Of a stretch of 64,000 bases of DNA, positions 17,566-25,639 are shown piece by piece (position 1 is the first letter of the stretch; the number at the start of each line of letters is the position of its first letter). Position numbers and translations under genes: made by a program. The notes beneath the pieces are model-generated. The model was given only the letters and a program-made list of their open reading frames with translations, searched no databases and was not told the DNA's origin. Source of the DNA: Desulfobacterales bacterium (GTDB taxonomy: Bacteria; Desulfobacterota; UBA8473); contig JACQWO010000058.1 in NCBI GenBank assembly GCA_016209225.1, positions 34,212 through 98,211 on the forward strand, read 5' to 3'.

Positions 17566-19110
17566 ATGCCTTTTTTTTCATTCTCTCATAAAAATGAGTG
17601 GAGTCTTAAGACTAAATTCTATCTTATCTCCGGTTTTTTGATCCTAATGGTTATCATTATGGTGGCTTTTTCCATTTACAGAGAGTGCTGTTTAACAAGG
17701 GAGATCCTGGAACGGGGAAAGAAAGAGCTGGTAGGAGTGTTTGCGGTTTCTATTTCTGATGCCGTAATGAATGAGAAACCAGAGATGGGGAAGAAATGGG
17801 AGTTGTTAGATAACTATATTGGCCGGATTATGGCTAACGAAAACTTGAATATAGGGTATGTTGTTGTTGCCGATACCTCGGGCCGGATAATAAGAGATCG
17901 TTATAATGAACGTTTCGAGGGATACAGAGAGATTCATCTTGGGCAAACTACTTTGCAAGATACTCTCCCTGGTAATACCCTAATTCGAAGATATAAAGCT
18001 GACCAGGAAATGTTGGAAATTTCCACCCCTCTTATCTATGGCTCTAGGAAAGTGGGTTATTTAAGAATTGGATTTTATTTGCAGAATTTGCAAGACAATT
18101 TGCTCAAACGATATTTGGTTAAACCTTACAATGAAATAATTCTTTTAGCTGTCGGGCTTATAGCCCTCACGTTCATTATCGTCTATGTCTTAATATTAAA
18201 GATTATCCAGCCTGTTCTGAAACTGACAGACGATCTGAGGGAAGTTAGCAGGGGGAATTTGTCCATCCGATCTTCTATCAGCCACAAGGATGAAATAGGG
18301 TTTCTGAGTCAGGCTTTTAACTCCATGATGGATAACCTCAATCAAGCGAGAAGGGAACTTAGGCGCACCCATGCTCACATGATTCAGACTGAGAAGATGG
18401 CAGCTATGGGGAAACTGGCAGCGGGTTTGGCCCATGAGATCAATAATCCCTTAGGGGGTGTTCTAACCTGTCTTGAAACTCTCAGGCAAGACTCACAAGA
18501 TGAGGAGTTGAGGGCCAAGTACTTTAACCTGATCCAAACGGGTCTGGAACGAATACGCAAGACAGTTAAACAACTCTTAAATTTTGGCAAGCAAAGGAAT
18601 TTTCAGCCCGAACCAACTGATATTAATATGTTGATGAACCGGACGTTGGAGATGACCTCCCATCACTTTTCTTCAAATCGTATTACCGTCCAAAAAGAAT
18701 TTTATGAAGATATTCCAAAGATATTAGCAGATCCTCATCAGTTGATTCAGGTTTTTGTGAACCTTATATTGAATGCCATCCAAGCTATGCCAGAAGGGGG
18801 AGACCTTTGGATCAAGACCTGTCAAGAGGATGCAAATGTGAGTATAATAATAAGGGATAGGGGATGCGGGATTCCAAAGGAAAACCTGGATAGGATTTTC
18901 GATCCTTTTTTCAGCACAAAGGAACACGAACAAGGAACAGGGCTTGGTCTTTCTGTCAGTTACGCAATTATTCAGGACCATGCTGGGGAAATTGAGGTGG
19001 AAAGCGAAGAAGGCTTTGGAAGTCAATTCATGATCCTTTTGCCTATCAATCATCATAAAGAGAAAACCCACAAATCGTTTTTAAGGGGGCTCCAGGATGG
19101 AGAGAGGTAA
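17566..19110 (+). CDS. Membrane-bound sensor histidine kinase (HAMP, HisKA, HATPase)
   Basis: 514 residues. One membrane span near residues 18-36, an extracytoplasmic sensor segment (about 40-188), a second span at about 190-212, then HAMP (212-262). The H-box [11 protein letters not shown] carries the phospho-accepting His290. The N, G1 and G2 boxes ([26 protein letters not shown]) complete the kinase core. The sensor region ([21 protein letters not shown]) resembles a single-Cache/PAS-like fold. The overlap of 14 bases with the downstream response-regulator gene shows that they form a pair. The signal is unknown. Confidence 0.93.
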   Translation: MPFFSFSHKNEWSLKTKFYLISGFLILMVIIMVAFSIYRECCLTREILERGKKELVGVFAVSISDAVMNEKPEMGKKWELLDNYIGRIMANENLNIGYVVVADTSGRIIRDRYNERFEGYREIHLGQTTLQDTLPGNTLIRRYKADQEMLEISTPLIYGSRKVGYLRIGFYLQNLQDNLLKRYLVKPYNEIILLAVGLIALTFIIVYVLILKIIQPVLKLTDDLREVSRGNLSIRSSISHKDEIGFLSQAFNSMMDNLNQARRELRRTHAHMIQTEKMAAMGKLAAGLAHEINNPLGGVLTCLETLRQDSQDEELRAKYFNLIQTGLERIRKTVKQLLNFGKQRNFQPEPTDINMLMNRTLEMTSHHFSSNRITVQKEFYEDIPKILADPHQLIQVFVNLILNAIQAMPEGGDLWIKTCQEDANVSIIIRDRGCGIPKENLDRIFDPFFSTKEHEQGTGLGLSVSYAIIQDHAGEIEVESEEGFGSQFMILLPINHHKEKTHKSFLRGLQDGER

Positions 19111-20470
19111 GGTTTTACTTATAGATGATGAGCCTATCTTACTGGTGACAGTCTCCGATGCTTTAGCCAAAGCCGGATATACGGTGGAGATGGCTGAAAA
19201 TGGCCAAAAAGGGCTTATGATGTTCCAAGAGGGGTCATTTGATATAGTACTGTTAGACATGGTCATGCCTGATATATCCGGTATGGATATTCTTAGAGAA
19301 ATGAAGGGTCTGTATCCCCAAACAATTGTAGTCATGATTACAGCACATGGCACAATTGAAAAGGCTGTGGAGGCAATGAAATTAGGTGTCCACGATTTTA
19401 TTGCAAAGCCTTTTTCTCTCGATGAACTGATTTTGAAACTCCAAAATATCAGCTCTTTTCAGTGTTTAAAAGAAGAGAATGTCTATCTTCGTCAGCAACT
19501 GGAGAAAAAATACCACTTTGGTAATCTGATAGGAAAATCCCATAAGATGCAGGAGATTTACGAACTTATAAAAACCGTTTCACAAACAGATTCAACGGTT
19601 CTTATTCAAGGTGAGAGCGGAACTGGAAAAGAATTGGTTGCCAATGCCATCCATTTTAATAGCCGTCGCAAAAATGATCCTTTCATTAAGGTGAGCTGTG
19701 CTGCCCTGTCTGAGACGATTCTGGAATCGGAACTGTTTGGTCATGAAAAAGGTGCATTTACAGGTGCAATTCAAAGAAAGCTTGGCCGATTTGAATTGGC
19801 AAATAAAGGGACGCTCTTTTTGGATGAAATCGGCGATATATCACCTACAGTTCAGGTCAAATTACTGCGCGTTCTTCAAGAAAGAGAATTCGAGAGAGTA
19901 GGTGGTACTAAAACTGTCCATGTAGATGTTAGGATAATCAGTGCTACAAAATACGATATGGATGAGATAAAGACCGAACGCCTTCGGGAGGACCTGTACT
20001 ACCGTTTAAACACGATTACTATTCAGCTTCCATGCTTGCTTGAACGTAAGGAAGACATCCCTCTTCTGGCTAAATATTTCTTTAATGAGTTTAGAGGGAG
20101 GACTTCCAAAAGCATACTTGGATTTACAGAGGGGGCATTGGACCTATTGGAACAATACGAATGGCCTGGGAATATTCGAGAGCTGAAAAATGTTGTGGAA
20201 AGGGCGGTAGCCATCTGCCGCACAGAGAAATTGCAAATTGCTGATCTCCCCCAGGAGATACGAGAGATTCGCTTGAAAAAGAAGCTTATCCAGCACGAGA
20301 TTGAAACCTTGAATAACGTATTAAAGGCTGTGGAAAAAGAATACCTCCAAAAAATCCTTCGAATAACACAGGGGCGGAAGGCTGAAGCTGCTGATCTTCT
20401 GGGCATAAGCCGCAAGACCCTGTGGGAAAAAATTAAAGAACACCAGATGTCTGATAAGTCTCCTTCATAG
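19097..20470 (+). CDS. Sigma-54-dependent response regulator (NtrC family)
   Basis: 457 residues in three domains. The receiver (1-120) has DD at 10-11, phospho-acceptor Asp54 and the Lys in AKPFS. The AAA+ domain (about 145-375) has Walker A GESGTGKE, the sigma-54 contact loop GAFTGA, GTLFLDEIGD and the arginine-finger region. A Fis-type helix-turn-helix closes the protein (RKAEAADLLGISRKTLWEKI). It activates transcription by sigma-54 RNA polymerase. The nearest good sigma-54 promoter lies directly downstream at 20757, before a ferredoxin gene, which is therefore its most likely target. Confidence 0.95.
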   Translation: MERGKVLLIDDEPILLVTVSDALAKAGYTVEMAENGQKGLMMFQEGSFDIVLLDMVMPDISGMDILREMKGLYPQTIVVMITAHGTIEKAVEAMKLGVHDFIAKPFSLDELILKLQNISSFQCLKEENVYLRQQLEKKYHFGNLIGKSHKMQEIYELIKTVSQTDSTVLIQGESGTGKELVANAIHFNSRRKNDPFIKVSCAALSETILESELFGHEKGAFTGAIQRKLGRFELANKGTLFLDEIGDISPTVQVKLLRVLQEREFERVGGTKTVHVDVRIISATKYDMDEIKTERLREDLYYRLNTITIQLPCLLERKEDIPLLAKYFFNEFRGRTSKSILGFTEGALDLLEQYEWPGNIRELKNVVERAVAICRTEKLQIADLPQEIREIRLKKKLIQHEIETLNNVLKAVEKEYLQKILRITQGRKAEAADLLGISRKTLWEKIKEHQMSDKSPS

Positions 20471-20502
20471 ACACCAAGACACCTTCTTTGCAAAGCCCCT
20501 TC

Positions 20503-20518
20503 GTTACTTTTTCGTAAC
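20503..20518. promoter_or_regulatory. Dyad GTTAC-N6-GTAAC, candidate upstream activator site
   Basis: GTTACTTTTTCGTAAC is a perfect 5-6-5 inverted repeat, about 240 bases upstream of the sigma-54 promoter at 20757. A second, shorter near-palindrome with the same half (AAATGTTACATTT) lies near 20586. The distance fits an enhancer for an NtrC-type activator. The link to the response regulator encoded just upstream is inference. Confidence 0.45.
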
Positions 20519-20756
20519 ATGGTTTGAATTTGAAATAACTTCTTGAAAGCAAAGGAAAATTCTATTTTTAAAGAAAAACGCTCATTGAAAAATGTTACAT
20601 TTCCTTCCCCTTTGGGCTATCCGTTTATGAGTTCACTATTTTCCAGAAGATAGCCTGACGTGAATATATTCAGCTTTTCAGTAGTCCCTAACTATATGTT
20701 ATTAAGGATATTTAACGCTGCGATCTAATCCCATATCATAGTCAGGATATTCTTCA

Positions 20757-20771
20757 TGGCATGCTTTTTGC
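20757..20771 (+). promoter_or_regulatory. Sigma-54 promoter in front of the ferredoxin gene
   Basis: TGGCATGCTTTTTGC has the -24 GG and -12 GC elements at exact spacing and agrees with TGGCAC-N5-TTGC except at one place. Predicted transcription start near 20783, with the ferredoxin ATG at 20806. It lies in the 335-base gap after the sigma-54 activator gene; nothing else was seen in that gap besides the dyads. Confidence 0.75.
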
Positions 20772-20805
20772 GATTCTTTTCATTTATTAATAATTCCAGA
20801 GAGTA

Positions 20806-21048
20806 ATGAGTATTGCCTCTATGTTTCGGATTCTAATAGATGAAGAAAAGTGTAATTGTTGTGGATTGTGCGTGGACGTTTGCCCCAATGAGATACTGAT
20901 TAAGAGAAAATATGGTTGTGCCCCTCTGATAACTGAGGGAGAATGCTTTGGATGTGAGAACTGTATAGTAGTATGCGAGACAGGAGCATTGAGCATTGTT
21001 GGGGAGGGTGCTGAATTTTCAAGAGATGTGGATCCTTTGATTGATTGA
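20806..21048 (+). CDS. Two-cluster [4Fe-4S] ferredoxin
   Basis: 80 residues with two Cys motifs: CNCCGLCVDVCP (about residues 19-30) and CFGCENCIVVCE (about 48-59). A soluble cytoplasmic electron carrier. The ATG at 20806 has a GAGAG before it; a second in-frame ATG at 20821 is possible. It is preceded by a sigma-54 promoter and followed by a GC-rich hairpin, so it may be a single-gene transcript. Its position before the dsr cluster suggests an electron-transfer role in sulfur metabolism, but this is inference. Confidence 0.88.
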   Translation: MSIASMFRILIDEEKCNCCGLCVDVCPNEILIKRKYGCAPLITEGECFGCENCIVVCETGALSIVGEGAEFSRDVDPLID

Positions 21049-21058
21049 TAGAAATGTA

Positions 21059-21081
21059 GGGGCGGGTTTCAAACCTGCCCC
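21059..21081 (+). terminator. GC-rich hairpin after the ferredoxin gene
   Basis: GGGGCGGGTTT and AAACCTGCCCC pair with one mismatch around a single C. There is no T run after it, so termination would be weak; it may instead be a small repeat unit. Confidence 0.45.
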
Positions 21082-21130
21082 ACTAAAGATGTGCCAATGT
21101 TTACTAATAAGGGAATAAGGAGGTGCCTAT

Positions 21131-21454
21131 ATGGCAGATTATTACATTAATATCTTTTTGGATAATGAAAAATTCAAGAAGATTGAAGATGCTGGGTTAG
21201 CAGATCAGGTTAAGGAGATAAGTGGTAAAAAGGCGATTCAGGTTGGTCTCTCCCAGAAGGAGCATAAGAAGATTTGCAAGAGTTTCCCGAACGTAACCAC
21301 AGACCCTTCCAATGCCTGTGTGCTTCCAGAGGAGGCTGAGAATACCCTTATGGGTTTTGTGGTAAATATGAGGACTCTGGATGTTATGAAGGCTGCTATA
21401 ATGAAGCTTTATAATCCTCTTGCGGGCAAGGAGATCCGTTCAAAATTACACTGA
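21131..21454 (+). CDS. Small conserved-looking protein of unknown function
   Basis: 107 residues; AGGAGGTGCCTAT precedes the ATG, a strong ribosome site. Mixed alpha/beta, no membrane segment, no signal peptide. Two cysteines (KKICKSF and NACVLPEE) are separated by 15 residues, and the central segment is rich in charged residues (QVGLSQKEHKKICKS). Codon use is like the neighbours and the frame is clean, so it is a real gene, but the family is not recognised. It lies between ferredoxin and the dsr genes on the same strand. Confidence 0.7.
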   Translation: MADYYINIFLDNEKFKKIEDAGLADQVKEISGKKAIQVGLSQKEHKKICKSFPNVTTDPSNACVLPEEAENTLMGFVVNMRTLDVMKAAIMKLYNPLAGKEIRSKLH

Positions 21455-21523
21455 TAATGTTTCTACTAAAGATCCCATTCAAAAGGAATTATTAGGTTTC
21501 CGGACGCTCTTACAAAAAAGTAA

Positions 21524-21552
21524 TTGACTTTTTGAAGGTGCAGTGGTATCTT
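21524..21552 (+). promoter_or_regulatory. Sigma-70-type promoter for the small-protein/TPR gene pair
   Basis: TTGACT at 21524-21529, a 17-base spacer, and TATCTT at 21547-21552. It lies 75 bases upstream of the ATG at 21627. The FadR-like palindrome at 21564-21581 follows directly, covering the expected transcription start. Confidence 0.65.
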
Positions 21553-21563
21553 GCAAAAGTTTG

Positions 21564-21581
21564 TGAATGAGTATTCATTCA
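21564..21581. promoter_or_regulatory. FadR/TetR-type operator palindrome
   Basis: TGAATGAGTATTCATTCA: six-base arms TGAATG/CATTCA around a six-base centre. This is very close to the operator of the TetR-family fatty acid regulator FadR of Bacillus, remembered as TGAATGA-M-TA-N-TCATTCA. It starts 12 bases after the -10 box at 21547, a place where a bound repressor would block transcription. No TetR-type gene is in the window. Confidence 0.6.
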
Positions 21582-21626
21582 ATTTAATTTTATCACTACG
21601 AAGATGAAATAATTGGGATATTTAAG

Positions 21627-21968
21627 ATGGGTAGACTTGCCTCTGAAGAGGAGAAGAGGAAGAAGGCAATCTTCGAGGGCATGTCCGCCAGGAGCAAGAA
21701 AAGAATCCTGGATAAGGGATACGATAACTGGGATCCTTTTTTGCAGCCGAATGACCCAATCGATATCAGGGTGGACCAAGGAAGACATACTGCATGGGAA
21801 CTAGCAAAGAACTTTCTTCAAACACGCAGTCACGAAGAGTACAGCAATGATTATGGCCAAGGGGTATGGGAGATCTGCACAGGAATTATTAGCGATAAAG
21901 ACCGATACAGGGCGATGTATGAGTTTTCATGTTGGTATCGAGACCTCTTAAAGAATGGTGAGCAATGA
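21627..21968 (+). CDS. Conserved hypothetical protein upstream of the TPR gene
   Basis: 113 residues, soluble, helical. It begins MGRLASEEEKRKKAIFEGMS and has a DKGYDNWDPFLQPNDPIDIR segment, the WDPF part of which is proline/tryptophan-rich. I recall similar unnamed proteins in other sulfate reducers but cannot name a family. It is followed by the TPR gene with an ATGA overlap, so the two are translated together. No catalytic motif is visible. Confidence 0.7.
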   Translation: MGRLASEEEKRKKAIFEGMSARSKKRILDKGYDNWDPFLQPNDPIDIRVDQGRHTAWELAKNFLQTRSHEEYSNDYGQGVWEICTGIISDKDRYRAMYEFSCWYRDLLKNGEQ

Positions 21969-22588
21969 GTGAAGAGTTGCCCATAGAAGAGTATATCAGG
22001 GATCTCAGGCATAGATTGAAGGAGAACCCGGGTTGTGCACTTACCCATTACAACTTAGGGATTGCGCTTGTAAAGCAGCACAAATGGGATGAAGCGATAT
22101 CCGAATTTGAAGAGGCTATAGATGAGAGCCCTAGCATGGTAGAGGCACACATCAACCTGAGTGGGATATATTTCCAAAAGGGAGAAATTGAGAAGGGTAT
22201 CGATCTCTGTAAGAGAGTTATAGAATTAAGGTCTGATTTTGCCATTCCCTATGGGAATTTAGGGTTTGCCTATTTAGAACAGGGGGAAGTAGGGAAGGCA
22301 ATTGATATGCTCCATGTAGCAGTTAAGAAAGACCCAAAATTTGTTCAGGCTCTGAGTACCCTTGGAAGCGCCTATCTCAGACAGGGGAAGGTCGAAGATA
22401 GTATTAAGTTTGGTAAGAAGGCTATTGATATTGCCCCGAACTTTGCAGTCGCACATAATAACCTGGCCATTGCCTACTTCGAAAAAGGAGAATTCAAAAA
22501 GGCAATGGAACATTGTGATAAGGCGGCAGAGTTTGGTTTTGATGTACACCCGGATCTCTTGAAGGAATTGGAAGCTTATCGTTCTTAA
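21965..22588 (+). CDS. Tetratricopeptide (TPR) repeat protein
   Basis: 207 residues with about five TPR units, each of the A-helix/B-helix kind (for example LTHYNLGIALVKQHKWDEAI, VEAHINLSGIYFQKGEIEKG, IPYGNLGFAYLEQGEVGKAI, VQALSTLGSAYLRQGKVEDS, AVAHNNLAIAYFEKGEFKKA). No signal peptide, so cytoplasmic. It likely acts as a protein-binding scaffold. The start overlaps the stop of the preceding gene (ATGA). The pair stands directly before dsrA and may help assemble or regulate sulfite reductase, but that is inference. Confidence 0.85.
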   Translation: MSEELPIEEYIRDLRHRLKENPGCALTHYNLGIALVKQHKWDEAISEFEEAIDESPSMVEAHINLSGIYFQKGEIEKGIDLCKRVIELRSDFAIPYGNLGFAYLEQGEVGKAIDMLHVAVKKDPKFVQALSTLGSAYLRQGKVEDSIKFGKKAIDIAPNFAVAHNNLAIAYFEKGEFKKAMEHCDKAAEFGFDVHPDLLKELEAYRS

Positions 22589-22646
22589 ATATTTTAATTA
22601 ATGGCAGGATAACTTGATTGCATAGGAATTTCCACATTTTTAAATA

Positions 22647-22685
22647 ACTTTAGGCACTTTAAACTTTAGCTCACTTTAGGCACTT
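22647..22685 (+). promoter_or_regulatory. Direct repeat ACTTTAGGCACTT upstream of dsrA
   Basis: Two exact 13-base copies at 22647-22659 and 22673-22685, 26 bases from start to start (about two and a half helical turns), with a partial third match (ACTTTAGCTCACTTT) between them. The site is 150-190 bases before the dsrA start in a 243-base gap. It looks like a tandem regulator site; no regulator is known. Confidence 0.45.
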
Positions 22686-22834
22686 AACTTGATATAGTTC
22701 TAAATTGTTATCCCTTGCCTTGATCAGAGGGTTTGAACATAATTGCCGATGTTCTTTGGGAGGGGGTGAGTAGATACACAATTCATATTAATTAAGAAGT
22801 AGTTTAAATTTAACTTAGGAATGGAGGTATTTTG

Positions 22835-24142
22835 ATGGCAAAACATAAGACTCCTATGCTCGATGAGCTAGAGAAGGGAAAGTGGCCAAGCTTCGTCTCT
22901 GATATTAAGCAGGAGGCAGAAAACAGGGAGAAAACCAATGTCGATTTGCAGGCTCCAAAGGATGCCTGTAGTGACCTCCTTGGCCTTCTTGAACTTACTT
23001 ATGTAGACAAAGTGGTCCACTGGAAACACGGTGGAATTGTTGGTGTCTTTGGATACGGCGGTGGTGTCATAGGCAGGTATTGCGACCAGCCTGACCAATT
23101 TCCCGGTGTGAGAGATTTTCATACAATCCGTGTCAACCAACCTTCAAGTAAGTTTTATTCCACTGAATTTTTGAAGCAACTGTGTGATTTGTGGGAGAGA
23201 CGCGGTAGTGGACTTACCAACATGCACGGTTCTACCGGTGATATCATATTGCTCGGTACTACCACACCGCAGATAGAAGAGATCTTTTGGGAGCTTACCC
23301 ATAACCTTGATCAGGACCTTGGTGGTTCGGGTTCCAACCTTAGAACTCCGTCCGACTGTATAGGAATGGGTCGCTGTGAATACGCCTGCTACGATACTAT
23401 GGCTTTGTGTTACAACCTCACTATGGAGTATCAAGACGAGTTGCACAGGCCTGCATTTCCGTATAAATTCAAGTTTAAGTTTGACGGCTGTCCCAACGGT
23501 TGTGTGGCCTCTATAGCTAGAGCTGACATGTCGGTTATCGGTACATGGCGGGATGACATCCGCATCGATCAGGAGGCTGTCAAAGGATATGTAGGTGGTG
23601 AGTTCAAGCCCAATGCAGGCGCCCATTCCGGACGTGACTGGGGAACCTTCGATATCCAAAAAGAGGTGATTGGTCTCTGCCCGACCCACTGTATGGAGTG
23701 GGATGGAAAGAAGCTTAAGATTGATAATAAAGAATGTACCCGCTGTATGCATTGTATCAATGTAATGCCCAGGGCACTGAGGATTGGGCAGGACACCGGA
23801 GCCTCTATACTCTTTGGTGCTAAAGCCCCGATCTTAGAGGGTGCACAGATGTCTACATTGACCGTACCGTTTATGAAGATTGAAGATCCCTATGATGAAC
23901 TCAACGGTTTGATTGAAAAAGTCTGGGATTATTGGTCTGAAGAAGGTAAAAATCGAGAGCGCCTCGGTGAGATGATCCAGCGAGTGGGGTTTCAGAAGTT
24001 TATAGAGGTCTGTGAACTTGAGCCGGACCCTCGAATGATCCAGGAGCCCCGATCGAACCCTTACATCTTCTGGAAGGAAGAAGATGTTCCAGGTGGATGG
24101 GATCGGGATGTTAAAGAATTTAGAAAAAAACACCAGAGATAG
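22835..24142 (+). CDS. dsrA: Dissimilatory sulfite reductase, alpha subunit
   Basis: 435 residues from the ATG at 22835 (GGAGG seven bases before). With DsrB it forms the cytoplasmic siroheme enzyme that reduces sulfite, passing the sulfur to DsrC. Siroheme/[4Fe-4S] ligands: C175-X5-C181 (CIGMGRC) and C219-X3-C223 (CPNGC). The inserted ferredoxin domain (CTRCMHCINVMPR) lies near residue 292, with a CPTHC segment before it. The length and motifs are those of the reductive, bacterial-type enzyme rather than the oxidative rDsr. Confidence 0.98.
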   Translation: MAKHKTPMLDELEKGKWPSFVSDIKQEAENREKTNVDLQAPKDACSDLLGLLELTYVDKVVHWKHGGIVGVFGYGGGVIGRYCDQPDQFPGVRDFHTIRVNQPSSKFYSTEFLKQLCDLWERRGSGLTNMHGSTGDIILLGTTTPQIEEIFWELTHNLDQDLGGSGSNLRTPSDCIGMGRCEYACYDTMALCYNLTMEYQDELHRPAFPYKFKFKFDGCPNGCVASIARADMSVIGTWRDDIRIDQEAVKGYVGGEFKPNAGAHSGRDWGTFDIQKEVIGLCPTHCMEWDGKKLKIDNKECTRCMHCINVMPRALRIGQDTGASILFGAKAPILEGAQMSTLTVPFMKIEDPYDELNGLIEKVWDYWSEEGKNRERLGEMIQRVGFQKFIEVCELEPDPRMIQEPRSNPYIFWKEEDVPGGWDRDVKEFRKKHQR

Positions 24143-24154
24143 GAGGTTATGTGA

Positions 24155-25270
24155 ATGGGCTACGATCCAAAAGATCCTTTAAAGGATAGAATAACCGATA
24201 TAGGTCCGCGAAATTATGAAGATTTTTTGCCCCCTGTAATTAAGGAGAATTATGGGAAATGGTTGTACCATGATATTCTTGAACCGGGCGTGCTTGTGCA
24301 TGTTTCCGAAACAGGTGCAAAGGTTTACACTGTGAGGGTAGGTGGCTGCCGGCTTATGAGTGTGACGCATATTAGAGAGATATGCGAGATTGCTGATAAA
24401 CACTGTGGCGGACATCTAAGATTCACTACACGCAATAACATTGAGTTTATGGTAGACGATGAGTCAAAGTTGAAACCGCTTATGGAAGATCTTGAAAGCA
24501 GAGAATTTGCAGGTGGATCAAAGAAGTTTCCAAAGGGTGGTACCGGTGCCGGTCTCACCAACATAGTTCATACCCAGGGGTGGATTCACTGCCATACCCC
24601 TGCAATAGATGCCTCGGGTATAGTAAAGGCTGTGATGGATGAGTTGTTTGATGATTTTAAGGATATGAGATTCCCCGCACATGTTCGCATTTCCCTTGCC
24701 TGCTGCCTCAATATGTGCGGTGCAGTACACTGCTCTGACATTGCTATTCTCGGCATTCATCGCATGCCGCCCATGCTCGACCACGAGCATCTTGGCAATA
24801 TGTGTGAGATCCCCCTGGCCATCGCTGCATGTCCTACCGGAGCTATCAAACCGGCCACAGTGGATGGCAAAAAGAGCGTTGCGGTTAACAATGAGAGATG
24901 TATGTTCTGTGGTAATTGTTATACCATGTGTCCCAGCATGCCCTTAGCTGATGAAGTGGGCAGTGGCGTTGCCCTTCTGGTGGGTGGTAAGATATCAAAC
25001 AGGATAAGTGAACCCAAGTTTTCCAAGGTTGTGGTTCCCTTCATTCCTAATGAACCCCCCCGTTGGCCCTCAACAGTAGATGCGATCAAGAAGATACTGT
25101 ATGCCTATGTGGAAGACGCAAAGAAATATGAGCGCCTGGGTGATTGGGCAGAAAGGATCGGCTGGGAGAGGTTCTTTGAGAAGACAGGTTTGCCTTTTAC
25201 AGGGCATCTTATAGATGATTACCGCTTCGCGTATACGACATGGCGGCAGAGCACACAATTTAAATTTTAG
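24155..25270 (+). CDS. dsrB: Dissimilatory sulfite reductase, beta subunit
   Basis: 371 residues; AGGAGG precedes the ATG at 24155, 12 bases after dsrA. Siroheme-region cysteines and the ferredoxin domain ([15 protein letters not shown], about residue 249) are present, as are [20 protein letters not shown] and [17 protein letters not shown]. In DsrAB the beta subunit carries the catalytically active siroheme. Followed by a dispersed repeat element (R3) and then dsrD. Confidence 0.98.
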   Translation: MGYDPKDPLKDRITDIGPRNYEDFLPPVIKENYGKWLYHDILEPGVLVHVSETGAKVYTVRVGGCRLMSVTHIREICEIADKHCGGHLRFTTRNNIEFMVDDESKLKPLMEDLESREFAGGSKKFPKGGTGAGLTNIVHTQGWIHCHTPAIDASGIVKAVMDELFDDFKDMRFPAHVRISLACCLNMCGAVHCSDIAILGIHRMPPMLDHEHLGNMCEIPLAIAACPTGAIKPATVDGKKSVAVNNERCMFCGNCYTMCPSMPLADEVGSGVALLVGGKISNRISEPKFSKVVVPFIPNEPPRWPSTVDAIKKILYAYVEDAKKYERLGDWAERIGWERFFEKTGLPFTGHLIDDYRFAYTTWRQSTQFKF

Positions 25271-25280
25271 AGAAAAGAGC

Positions 25281-25370
25281 TAACTGCCCAGGTGGATAGC
25301 CTGTAGGCAGTTGGCCTGTAGGCAGTGACTAATAGCCTTCGGCCTACAGCCTAAACAACCTGAGTAGTAA
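25281..25370. repeat. Inverted-repeat element R3 between dsrB and dsrD
   Basis: TAACTGCCCAGGTGGATAGCCTGTAGG at the left faces GGCCTACAGCCTAAACAACC and TGAGTAGTAA at the right. It fills almost the whole space between dsrB and dsrD and would form a long hairpin in the dsr mRNA. Confidence 0.75.
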
Positions 25371-25386
25371 AGAAAAGAGGTGCTAA

Positions 25387-25626
25387 ATGGGTATCGAAGA
25401 GGATAAGCAGCTTATACTCGATACGTTGAAGTCAAAAAAAGGCAAGACGAAGTTCTATTTGAAAGACTTCAATGGTATGTTTCCAGACAGAAAGCCAAGG
25501 GACGTAAAGAAGCTAGTGAACCAAATGGTGACTGAGGGGCTCCTTGAGTATTGGTCGAGTGGTAGTACTACACTCATCGGACTCAAGGGTGCCGGCAAGC
25601 AACACGATGCTGAGGATGAGGAGTAG
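25387..25626 (+). CDS. dsrD: DsrD, activator of sulfite reductase
   Basis: 79 residues, the standard DsrD length, with the winged-helix pattern: EEDKQLILDTLKSKKGKTKFY, LKDFNGMFPDRKPRDVKKL and TEGLLEYWSSGSTTLIGLKG. DsrD is found only in organisms that use the reductive DsrAB; published work describes it as an allosteric activator of that enzyme. The presence of dsrD marks this cluster as reductive. It lies 116 bases after dsrB. Confidence 0.96.
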   Translation: MGIEEDKQLILDTLKSKKGKTKFYLKDFNGMFPDRKPRDVKKLVNQMVTEGLLEYWSSGSTTLIGLKGAGKQHDAEDEE

Positions 25627-25639
25627 AAAAAGTAAAGAA

